Assembly: GCA_033977485.1 (NCBI GenBank)
Contig: CM066988.1
Coordinates: forward strand, 7,501-71,500
Source: Hydrangea macrophylla
Taxonomy: Eukaryota > Streptophyta > Magnoliopsida > Cornales > Hydrangeaceae
Length of the DNA stretch: 64,000 bases
Reading direction: 5' to 3'
Made by a program: the position numbers and the translations under genes. Shown piece after piece: positions 35,701-47,700 of the stretch (position 1 is the first letter of the stretch; every line of letters starts with the position of its first letter). The notes below the pieces were generated by a model. It was not told the DNA's origin and did no database searches. It saw only the letters and a program-made list of their open reading frames with translations.

Positions 35701-38700
35701 ATATATAGTTATATAAGAAGAAGCTTTCAGTTTTGCCACGTGGCAAGCGGTTTTATTATTTCAAAATCTTTTTCTTTGTGTTGTATAAGATCTAGGGTAG
35801 ATATGATATAGATTTGATTTTACAGATGTAAATATATCTATATACTCCCTCCGTCCCATAATAAGTGTCCACTTCCATTTTGCACATTGTTTAAGAAAGT
35901 TTTATATTAGTTTCTTGGGTTCATTAAATGGCCACTTTCCAATTTTACCCTTAGATGTGATGGGTGTTTGACTTTTTGCTTGTTTTGAGACCACAAATAA
36001 ATGCTACTTTATCTTTATTATAAGGGTAGTTTTGGAAAGTAAATAAAAGCTATATGCCAATTTAGGAAGTGGACACTTATTGTGGGACATCCAAAAAAGG
36101 AAATGTGGACACTTATTATGGGACGGAGGGAGTAGGTATTAGCTTATCTACACATCTTCTAATTAGAACTAAATCAGTATAATTTATTTAAGTTAATATA
36201 ATAAACTAAATTTATTATTTTTGAAAAATATTAGGTCCCGTGCATTACACGGGACACGGGGTCATCTCTTGTTACTTCTGCATATTTATACCGCTGAACA
36301 TTAGTGACACAATATGACAACACCAACTTTTGTTTTTCTACATTGTAGGCTCCATCCTGCCTCCAACACATAGGTTTCAAAAATAAAAGGAATGAAAAGA
36401 GATCTTATGTTAAAACATGTTTTTCTACATTCTTATACCCTTGTTCTCTAGTGATGGAGATAAGATTTCTTAGGGATAAAATTTCAGTCAAAATCCTATC
36501 ACGGGATTCTAGGAATTATTTTTGATATTATCTTGATCGTGTTTCCTTTTCTATTTCTTCCTTGCTTTCCTTTTATTGTAACCTAGACTGTGTATGTATA
36601 TATTGTTGCATAGAAGTGAATAAAATTATCAGATATTCTTCTCTAGCTTTTTCTGCGTGGTATCAAAGCCAAATTCGATTTTTGGCATTGTTTCGGCGAT
36701 TCCACCTTCGACGGGTGGCGACCTGTCACCCGCCAGACCATGTTTTGCTTTTCGCTTAAAGCCTCAGTCCCACGACCCTCCAACCACCGGCCAGCCCTTC
36801 GGCCCTATCCGCTCCTTTTGGCCAGCCCATCCGATCGTCCTGCACAACCCATAGCCATCGGCTACCTCCTCACTCTTGCGCAGCCCTTGTATGGTGCCCC
36901 TCTCTTCTTTGCACAGCGTTAGTGCTACACCTGTCTTCCCAAGGGCATGTTAAAGGCATGTATGGCTACCAATGTCTTCCCGGTGCCATTCTGGTTTGGG
37001 ATTTCTTTCGGTGTTTTTCAAGAGCATTCTTATTCTGGCCACCGGTGTTTTCGGTGCCATCCTTGTTCAGGCTTCCAGTGTTTCTCCATGGGCTTTTCTT
37101 CCAAAGACTCAAATTCTCATCTTCCGAAGCTTTCAAGTTCAAGTTGGACACTTCAAAAGTTTTTCGTGCCTCAACTTGCAGGGGAGTGTTGGAGATAAGA
37201 TTTCTTGGGGATAAGATTTCAGTCAAAATCCTATCACGGGATCCTAGGAATTATTTTTGATATTATCTTAATCTTGTTTCGTTTTCTATTTCTTTCCTTT
37301 CTTTTCCTTTTCTTTCCTTTTCTTGTAACCTAGACAGTGTATATATATTGTTGCACAAAAGTGAATAAAATTATCGGAAATTCTTCTCCAGCTTTTTCTA
37401 CAAGCGTGGCGGGCCCATAACCCACAGGTCCCAAGATCGGAACCTGGCTTTGATACCACTTGTAAGGCCAGCCCATTCAACTCCTTAAAAACCCAGGTGT
37501 TAATGTTGTACCTTGTATTTTTAGATGAGTATATATACCCCTCGTACCTTTCCTAGCCTTTGGGTGAGTTTGGTTCCAATCGATTGGACACTTTTTCCAA
37601 TCGAAAGCCACTTTTTGATACCCAATCGATTTCCATTCTTTCCCAATCGATTGACATCCTGCCGTCATGAATTCATGACGTGTCCCTATCCCAATCGATT
37701 GCCCTTCATTCCAATCGATTGCCATCAAATATCTGGTCCCAATCGATTGCTACCTGGTCCCAATCGATTGCCAATGGTCTGATCCTCGATTGCCATTAAA
37801 TATCTGGTCCCAACCGATTGCCAATGGTCTGATCCTTATGCGCTGGAATTGCCACCTGCCCTTTCCCTCCCTCTATATATATTGTCTATTCGGGTGTGTG
37901 TGGTGTTTGAGCAGAGAGAGTTAGAGAGAGAGAGAGGGGTATGTGTGTGTGTGTGTTGTGTTTCACATACATATATAAATATATAACTCTGTGTGTGTGT
38001 GTGTATATACCCTCTCGGATTAGAAGAAGAAGAAGAAGAGGAAGAAGAAGAAAGAGAAGAACAAAGACTGAGAGAAGGATACAGACAGAAAGGAAGGAGA
38101 GGAGAGAGAACTCACCATAGCCACCGCCGCAGAGTTCGGGACGCCGTCACCGGAACGCCGGAGTAAGGTGAGTTCATTAACTCACTCAAGAGAGTTGTTT
38201 TTGGGGTGTGTTTTGTATGCTAATAACGTGCATGATAGGAGGGAAAACCCCCAACGTTTTTATATATAAAACCAATCAGTTTTGAGGCAGAAGACGGAGT
38301 CCAATCGATTGCCATGGAGTCCAATCGATTGGTTTATTCACCAATCAATTGCTAATCCAATCGATTATCATTTTGCCCAATCGATTGTCATTGGTACCAA
38401 TCGATTGCCTTGGTTGGTCAATCGATTCGGTAAGAGCAGAATGTTGTTTATATGTTGTTATATGTTATGAGTTAGTTAAGATATACCTGAGTGGTTATCA
38501 GTTGTAAAGATGCTGAATTAGTTGTACCATGTATAATATTAATATCTAGATATAAGAATGGTCAATACGATGTATGTCGAAATTAGACTTATATGATGTT
38601 GATGTTCATATTATAAGGTGAACTGTTTAACTGCCACATGTTATTGATGAACTGAACATGACGGCATGTTAATAACTAGTTAAAGAGTAGATACGATGAA

Positions 38701-41700
38701 TACAGAGCATGTGGTAATTCCCATATCTAGAGTAATGCACTTCACGACATGTGGTTAGCATGCATGGGATAGTGGTATGAAGAGATGAGAGAAGATGATG
38801 AGAAATGGACATATGCCTCAGTGTGGAATAATGAGATATGTGTACCTTGGATCCGTGGGATAAACGGCTGACGAGTCGGGTGGACGTGCGATGGTTAAGA
38901 GCTCCTAGTGCGCCTCTCACTGTTGAAGACGTCCAGTGATGCGTATACACTGTTGAAGTCGTCCAGTGTACTGTTGACAATTACGTCCAACCGATGTGGC
39001 CTGCTGTGGCTCGGTTATGTGGTATCGACGTATGGATACGAGTATGAATGTAGATATCAGTATGGATAGAATCGTGTGGCGTAGGACACCACCGGGTAAG
39101 CGACCGGTGTGGCTTGCTGGCTCACTTATGTGGTATCGACGTATAGATATCAGTATGAATGTGGACATCGGTACAGATAGAATCGTGTGGCATAGGACAC
39201 CACCGGGTAAACGACCGGTGTGGCCTGCTGGCTCAGTTATGTGCTATCGACGTATGGATACGAGTATGAATGTGGATATCAGTATAGATAAAATCGTGTG
39301 GCGTAGGACACCACCGGGTAAGCGACCGATGTGGCCTGTTGGCTCGGTGATGTGGTATCGACGTATGGATACGAGTGTGAATGTGGATATCGGTATGGAT
39401 AGAATCATGTGACGTAGGACACCACCGGGTAAGCTACCGGTGTAGCCTACTGGCTGAGTTATGCGATATCAAATTGATATTATTATATCGACGTATGGAT
39501 ACAGAATTGTATTATTGTATCGACGCCTGGATACAGATTTGTATTGTTGTATCGATGAATGGATATGGAAGTGAATATGAATATGAGAATGGTTGGTAAG
39601 ATGATTGTTCAGTCAGGGATTCAGCATCCTGACATGAAGGTAGATGCATGGGGTGGTTACATGGGTTACATGCATGGATTTTGGTCTATGTTACCCAGAC
39701 TCGGGTATGGGTGTCGGGTGCGGGTGTGTATCTAAGTGTCGGACCTCCTCTAAATCCAAATCTTAGGATCCGGGGACATGTGTCCAAACGTTGGATACGG
39801 GTATGCGGACACTTTCTGAACGTATAAACATACTATGTTCTTAATATCAATAGTTAGAAACCTCTTTGCCCACAATTTGAGCTCCTACTTACCTTTTCAA
39901 CATCACTTGTGGAGGATCCAAGTGTCCGAATTGGGTACGGGCGTCGGACACGGGGATCGGGTACTTGGGGTTAGTAGGAGAGTCCAGGTAACATAGATTT
40001 TGGTAATGCTAGATATTGAGTAGCATGACGAGATGTTATACCATGATCTTTATCTTTATCATTACTTAATATGCTTCCTGTTATCTCTGATTAAATATAT
40101 AGTTTAATGAGACCTCTGTTATGTCCGTGAGAGACGTTACTGATAAGGGATTAACCGCATTTTAAGATGCTGAATAGTAACGGGTGAGGAGTACTTTGAT
40201 GTACTCACTCAGCTTTGCTTTGTATTCAAAGCTGATGGCATTTATGCCCTAGACATTCCAATGTCTAGAGCTTCGCAGGATTTGAGGACGGAGGTCTGAT
40301 ACTCCGTCGGACTTAGTTAGTTTGTAGATCTGTCGTACTTCTGTTAATATTTGTTGTAGGCCTTAGACTCTAAGTCGGCTGTTGTAATAGATTTAGTATA
40401 CTTTTATAATTGGTACTTGGGCATATGTTGCTTCCAAACCTTTTATATTTCCGTTGTAGCCTCTGATTATGTTAGTAAGATATGTTCTATAAATAGCATC
40501 TTCCCTATCGTTGTGGTTGTTAGTTTGAGTAGATGACAATGCGGCTATTCACCAGTCACGGGCCTACGGGACCAAAAAGGAATTTATTTTCTCGATTTTT
40601 TTTTCTCCGGGGTGTGACAGGATTTTTGGTATCAGAGCCTAGGTTTTAGTTGCAAACGGCTTATCTTTTGTGTTAGAACCTAAGTTCTAAGTTATTAACG
40701 ATAGCATGAGGATTAGCTGAGATGAGATAGAACTGTTATCTTGACACATATACAAGAAGTTAGAAGAATCCGCTCTAGGATGATTCTTTGGAAGGGTAGT
40801 AACTGTTGGAGCCAATAAGAAATCTTTAGAAGTGTTGATAACTAAGTTCACGGTGAACAAGGCATCTAGAGTTAGTTGTGGTGGTAGTTATCAGAAGTAT
40901 AGATGATAGGGAACAAAAGGGCAATTTTGTGATTTACATAGTTGACCCGGGAGGCAATTGTATTTAGTCATTTTATTTATTTCCAAATAGTAGGAATCTT
41001 TATTTAAGGAATAATATATATTAGGAGATTTTATCTTTAGAAAACTCTCTCTCTAGGAAATCTAATCACATTTTTCAAATTAGGAGATTTTAATTTTGCT
41101 ATATCTTTTAGGGAGTTTCCATAAATTAGGAGACTTTTATTTAGCAATAAATAAGGTGGTACAGAATTGTATTCGACAGCTTATGATTATGAATATAAAA
41201 AATATTGAGTTTTCTCTTTGAGAGCTTTCAAGGTATTGGTGAACTCCAATAGATCTTGATGGATTCCAAGAGTTCTTTCTCTTTTCTTGGTGGACTCCAA
41301 GATTTCTATCTTTTCTTCTTATTTTTCGTCATAATTCATTATCAAATCCATCAATATTTCAATTTCTTGACGTGTCCTGCGTCAAATTTGGTATCAGAGC
41401 TCAAGAGTGATTCATCTACAAACCCAAACAAGCCCTATTTCTCGACCACTGCAGCACTATCGCAACCATCAAACCTTCAATCTCACGACCAGATCTGACC
41501 ACACCTTTCCTACCCAACCCTAGCCGCACCCTTCACAACCAAGCAAACTCCATCTCTGTTCAACCTAAACTTCCAGAACCCCATAGCCTCTAGATTGCTC
41601 CTTCCTCTGCTTATTCTAACAAAATCAGAAAACCCATATACCCAAACAGCCACTCCGCCACTTCCTGCGCAGGACCTTTTTCAAACCAAACCAAGCCAAC

Positions 41701-44700
41701 TCAAGACCATACTAGTTCGAAATCAAACTGATAGAAGACTCCATGCTGTCTCCCCATCATCTTCTTCATATTCAGCCCTCTTTTGGGTTGCTTCATGACA
41801 CATCAAAGTGTTAATTGGGAGATTGAACCTTCAAATGCAATAAAACACAGCCCACTTATAACCCACCCCAATTTGTTTTAAAATGCTCAAGCCCAACCCA
41901 CTTATTTAATTTAAAACAGTCCAGCCCATTCTCTTTTTAAATGAGCCCAGCCTTGCTTTTAAATCAAAATAAGTCCATTGCTTTTAAACCCAAACCCATA
42001 CCTGACCTGTTTGCTCTACCCTAGAACAAGACCACTGCCCATTTTTGACCCAACAGCCCAAATAGACCAAGCCCGTGTTTTTTTTATAATACAAGACCAG
42101 CCCACTTCCTTTTAAACAAACCCAAGTTTAAACCCACTCCATAAGTCCACTGTTTAAGCCAACCAACCCAACAGTTCCAACCCACACTTTCAGTGTTATT
42201 TTTAGTTCGTTTGGAAAAGAAAAAAAAAATTAGGAAAGAGCTGAAATTTCAAAAAAAAAAAAAAAAAAAAAGAGGCAAGGAAAAGAGAGATCCGAAAGAG
42301 AGAAGAAAAAAAAAAAAAAAAAAGAGTGAGAGTTAAATATATATAAATATATATTAGTGGAAATTTCTTTTGTTATTTTACCGCTACATCGGAAATTGGA
42401 GATTTTACAATCAATCTACCAGGGAGTATGTTGCGCTACATCGGCTTGGAGATTTCTCCAGATTCATTACTTTTGAGGTACACGTGTTCCTTTGAAACTT
42501 TTGATTAGCACCTAATTTATTTTGACGAGTCACTTAATTTTGCACATAAAAGGTCCTTTCAATCGTACTAATAATGTCTCGTAATTATGAGTCCTGCACC
42601 ATTTATTGTCCCGCCCGAGTCTCTAGTACCTTTTTTACAGCCGTCCAATGCCCAAATATAGGTCGTAAACTTGTTATCGATGAAAGATTTCCCATGAATG
42701 TGATTTCAGAGTCCGCCATTATTAGACTTAACCTTCCAATTACTCCGCGCTCACTACCATTTAGGGTAGTCTTGGACGACCACTCTACCTTTTATGTCAC
42801 TGAACGTTGTTTGGTACCACTCCGAATGGCTAGCCTATACTATGAAAATATTTGGTGTGACATCTTGCCCATTAATGTGGGTGTGAGTCCTATTCTTCTC
42901 GGTCGTCATTGGATTGTTGATTATAATGTGAAAAGGTAGATGATAATTCCTATCGCTTTGTCCATAATGGTAAGAGCATTCTGCTAAAATCAATAAAGCG
43001 TAAAGTCACTTCTCAGGTTTCTAGTATACTCAGCTCCTCAAATCACATAAATGACCTAGCAAAACTCCTTCAAGATTTGCCTATCATTGTCAATCGTGAG
43101 CGAACAAATGATCAAATTGAGAAAACCAACACTCGATGTGAACCCGTTAAAGTGTCCCTTGAACTAGTTGTGAATACACCTGACCCACCACTTGAGGTCC
43201 CTAATGTGTCAATCGATTGTCATGACGAGACACTTGAGGAGAAATCGGATGATAAGCTCCTTATTAACAATGTTCCAAATAATCTTGCAATCATCCCAAT
43301 GCCTCCGCCGCCTGTCCCTTTGCCTCCAGAGTCTCCACCTCTGTTGACTTCTCAAAGCAAAATGGAGATTGCAATCCTTGTTTCCCCACCTACTCCATGA
43401 GTTGGTGGGGAAGTACAAGGATGAGTGGAAGAAGAGTGGTGTACACTCATGTCAGATGGATGGACCAATAATAGAAATAGATTCATAACTAATTTCTTAG
43501 TGAATAGTCCGAGGGGGACCGTGTTTCTCAAAAGTGTTGACACTTCAGAAATATTTAAGAATGCAGACAACTTGTTAGAACTTCTTGACTCTATGGTAGA
43601 GGAGATTGGGGAAGAAAATGTAGTTCAGGTTGTAACCGACAGTGCGTCGGCGTATGTGAAAGCTAGAGAGATGTTGATGGAAAAGAGGAAGAGATTGTTT
43701 TGGAATCTTGTGCTACACATTGCATGGACCTTATTTTGAAAGATATAGCAGAGCTAGCCATACATCGGGATACCGTGTCAACGGCAAGAAAGATTACAGT
43801 TTACATTTACAGGTAAAAGTGTAAAACTAACTACTTGCTTGTCCAACTTATTCAAGTTGTCTACTACTTGCCCTGGGTTTTTTCCCTCTCCATTGGAGGG
43901 TTTGTCCACATAAATCTTGGTGTCTATTTATTTCTTGCTTGGGTGCCTTATTATTATATTGCTTGTGGTTGATTGTGGTGAAAGGAAATTATCCATTGTG
44001 GCTTGGATATTATTATTTATTCCTATTTAATTTACACAAGACAAGGGTTAGGAAGTGTTACTCCTAATATTGGGGATTTCCGCTTTGTTTACCCAACAAA
44101 GTGGTATCAAAGCTAAGGTTAATTTTTATTTATTGTCTTGTGTAATTAAATGGAAGAATCATCAAATTCAATGATTAAGCTCACGGCTTCAAATTATGCA
44201 ATTTGGAAACCGCGAATGGAGGACATCCTTTATAGTAAGGATTTGTATGATTCGATTGAGGGTGATACGGCCAAGCCTATAACTATGTCCGATGCGGATT
44301 GGGTAAAATCAAATCGGAAAACAGTGGGTCAAATTAGACAGTGGGTTGATCACATCGTGTTTCACCACGTTACCAAAGAAGTTAATGCACAGAGTTTATG
44401 GAAAAAATTAGAGTCTATGTATGAGAGGAAGACCGCGCAGAACAAAGCTTTCTTGATTCGAAGGCTTGTGAATTTGAAATTCAAAGATGAGAATTCCGTT
44501 GTCGAGCACTTGAGTGACTTTCAGAGTATAGTTAATCAGTTGGCTACGATGAAGATGAATTTAGCTAATGAATTTCAAGCTTTGTTATTATTGAGTCCTT
44601 TGCCTGATAGTTAGGAGACGTTGGTTGTGTCTCTTAGTAATTCAGCTCCCAATGGCTGACTTTGGAGATTGTTAAAGATAGCATGTTTAACGAGGAAGCC

Positions 44701-47700
44701 AAGCGAAAGGGTATGGGTACAGATCAGACACAGGCTCTTGTCACGGAGAACAGGGGTAGGAATCCGAACAGAGGGTCTTGGAAAGGATCTAAAGATCGTA
44801 GTAAGCCCAAGAACAGTCGAGGCAAGTCACAGACGCGAGGAGGTTTTGTATGCTATTATTGTAACAAGGAAGGCCACACGAGCAAAAATTGTAGAATTCG
44901 TAAGAGAGACCAGAAACAGGGAAATACTAAGAAGTCAGAAGACAAGAATACTACAGCTACAATTTCTGAGGATGTGGTGGTACTCTCATTTGGAGATGAG
45001 GAGTGCCTACATGTTACAGATAGTGATGTTGAGTGGGTTGTTGATACAGCCGCCTCCTACCATGCTACTCCTAGGAGAGAGTTCTTCACTTCGTACAACC
45101 GGTGACTTTGGTACTGTGAAGATGGGTAATACCAGCTATTCCACAATTGAGGGGATAGGTGACGTGTGTATTCGGACTAGCCTGGGTTGCACTTTGACAT
45201 TGAAGGATGTTCGGCATGTTCCTGATTTGCGGTTGAATTTGATTTCTGGTGTTGCACTAGATAAGATGGGTTATGATAACCATTTTGGGAGCGGAAAGTG
45301 GAAACTCACCAAAGGGTCCCTAATTGTTGCAAAAGGGGAACTTTGTTGTACTTTGTACAAGACTCATGTGAAGGTGTGTTCAAGCGGGCTCAATGCAATT
45401 GAGGATGAGTCTTCACCAAATTTGTGGCATAAGCGGTTGGCATACATGAGTGAGAAGGGTTGCAGATTCTGGCAAAGAAGTCCCTCATTCCCTTTGCCAA
45501 AGGTACAGTTCTTAACCCTTGTGATTATTGCTTATTTGACAAGCACCATAGAGTTTCCTTTCATGCTTCTAGTAAGAGAAAAACCAAATTGCTTGATATG
45601 GTTTATTCTGATATTTGTGGTCCCATTGAGGTGGAGTCTTTGGGCGGAAATAAGTATTTTCTTACTTTTATTGATGATGCTTCACGTAAAGTATGGGTGT
45701 ATTTTCTGAAAACAAAAGACCAGGTCGTTCAGCATTTTCAGAGGTTTCATGCCATGGTGGAAAGAGAGACAGGAAAACCTTTGAAGTGCCTTCGTACTGA
45801 TAACGGGGGAGAGTACACTTCAAAAGAGTTTGAAGCATATTATGCAGATCATGGTATACGGCATGAGAGGACAGTTCCACGTACCCCACAGCACAATGAT
45901 GTGGCCGAGAGGATGAACTGCACTATTGTAGAGAGAGTAAGATGCATGTTACGAATGGCTAAGCTGCCTAAGTCATTTTGGGGTGAAGCAGTTCGCACAG
46001 CTTGTTTCTTGATTAATAGGTCTCCTTCAGCTCCTTTAGATTTTGAGATTCCAGAGAAGATATGGACTGGTGGTGATACTTCCTTCTCTTATCTGAGGGT
46101 GTTTAGGTGCAAGGCATTTGCACATGTTTCTAAGGAGCAAAGATCTAAGCCTGATGACAAAGCTACTCCATGTATCTTTGTTGGTTATGGAGATGCAGAG
46201 TTCGGGTACAGGTTGTGGGATCCAGAAAATAAAAAGGTGATTAGAAGCAGAGATGTGATTTTTCACGAGCATCAGACTTTAGCAAATTTTGAGAAACCTG
46301 CACAGCCTAGAGCGAGTAGTGCTCCAGACCTCACAGAAGTTCCTTCCACATCACAGGGTGCCACAGATGGGGGGAGAGGTATTGGATGATCCAATTATAG
46401 ATGTTCCAGAATTTGGGGATGATGATGATGATGATGTGCCAGATACAGAGGGTTTTGAGCAGGGGGAGCAACCCCCTCAACCAGAGATTGTAGTACCTCA
46501 AGTCAGGAGATCGATTAGAGCACAGGCCATCAGTCAGGTATTCCAGTTCTGAGTATATTTTGCTTACAGATGAGGGGGAGCCAGAGAGTTTTCAGGAAGC
46601 TCAGACTCACAGAGACAGAGGCAGTTGGGTACAGGCTATGCAAGATGAGATGAATTCCTTGCATAAGAACAATACTTATGAGTTGGTTGATCTTCCTAAG
46701 GGCAGAAAAGAGTGGAGAAACAAATGGGTGTTCAAGTTAAAGAAGGATGGTGACAAGCTACTAAAGTATAAGGCTCGTTTAGTTGTCAAGGGCTTCGGTC
46801 AAAAGCATGGCGTCGATTTAGATGAGATTTTCTCACCAGTGGTGAAGATGAGTTCTATTCGAGTTGCTTTGGGTTTGGTAGCTAGCATGGATCTTGAGCT
46901 TGAGCAGCTAGATGTGAAGACTACCTTCCTTCATAGTGATCTAGAGGAAGAGATTTACATGGTACAGCCAGAGGGATTTGAAGTTAAGGGGAAAGAGCAC
47001 TTGGTTTGCAAGTTGAAGAAGAGTCTCTATGGCCTTAAGCAAGCTCCGAGACAACGGTACAAGAAATTCGACTCATTCATGGTGAGTCATGGGTTCAAGA
47101 GAACCGCTGCAGACAGGGTTCGAAGTCTCGGCCGATATCGAGTCGTCTCGGCTGAGTCGACTTGGTTTCGAAGCCCAACGATCCGAGATCTACATACGAT
47201 ACATATTTTAATCAAAACGACACAGTCTCGGTGGTGGTCTCGACTGTATCGCACCGTATCGCCCGAGATGGTGCCGTATCGTGCGAGATTTTGCCCGAGA
47301 TGGCGAGACGAACCTTACCTTTTCTGCATCATCTTCACAGATCTGAAGTCGAGAGGCTTCGTCGGTCTCCACGAGGTGAGATCTCGAACCAGATCCATCT
47401 TATTCCCTCTTCCTTCGCATAGATCTCTTCGAATCTCTCTCTGTCCAACGATTTGTGTGTGTCATGGTGTCTCTGTGAGTGTCGTGGTCTCTCTCTCCAT
47501 TTCTCTCCTTGTGCGTGTCATGGTACTAGGTGGTGGTTGCGGCTGATACCTGTGGTGGCTGATCTCTCCATTTCTCTCCCTGGAGGGTGCGGCTGAGGTA
47601 ATACACTTAGGGTTTTTTATTTTTTTGTTTACTTATTAAGCTATTAAGTAGATATAGTATATACTATCTAATACATTTTTTACGGGGTCTCTATCTCTCT

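Larger units (their letters stand above)
37504..40618 (+). repeat. 5' LTR of the gypsy element
   Basis: About 3.1 kb, including a 311-bp MITE. Ends GGGGTGTGACA. It contains the CAATCGATTG array, a TATA box, a GAAGAAG leader with a splice donor (GTAAGGTGAG near 38164), and the 111-bp minisatellite. It aligns from 38823 onward with the 3' LTR. Confidence 0.85.

Noticed and set aside
38996..39412. 138-codon ORF, the longest around the gypsy LTR
   Set aside because: Product of a 111-bp tandem repeat whose length is divisible by three; the same happens at 52612-52913.
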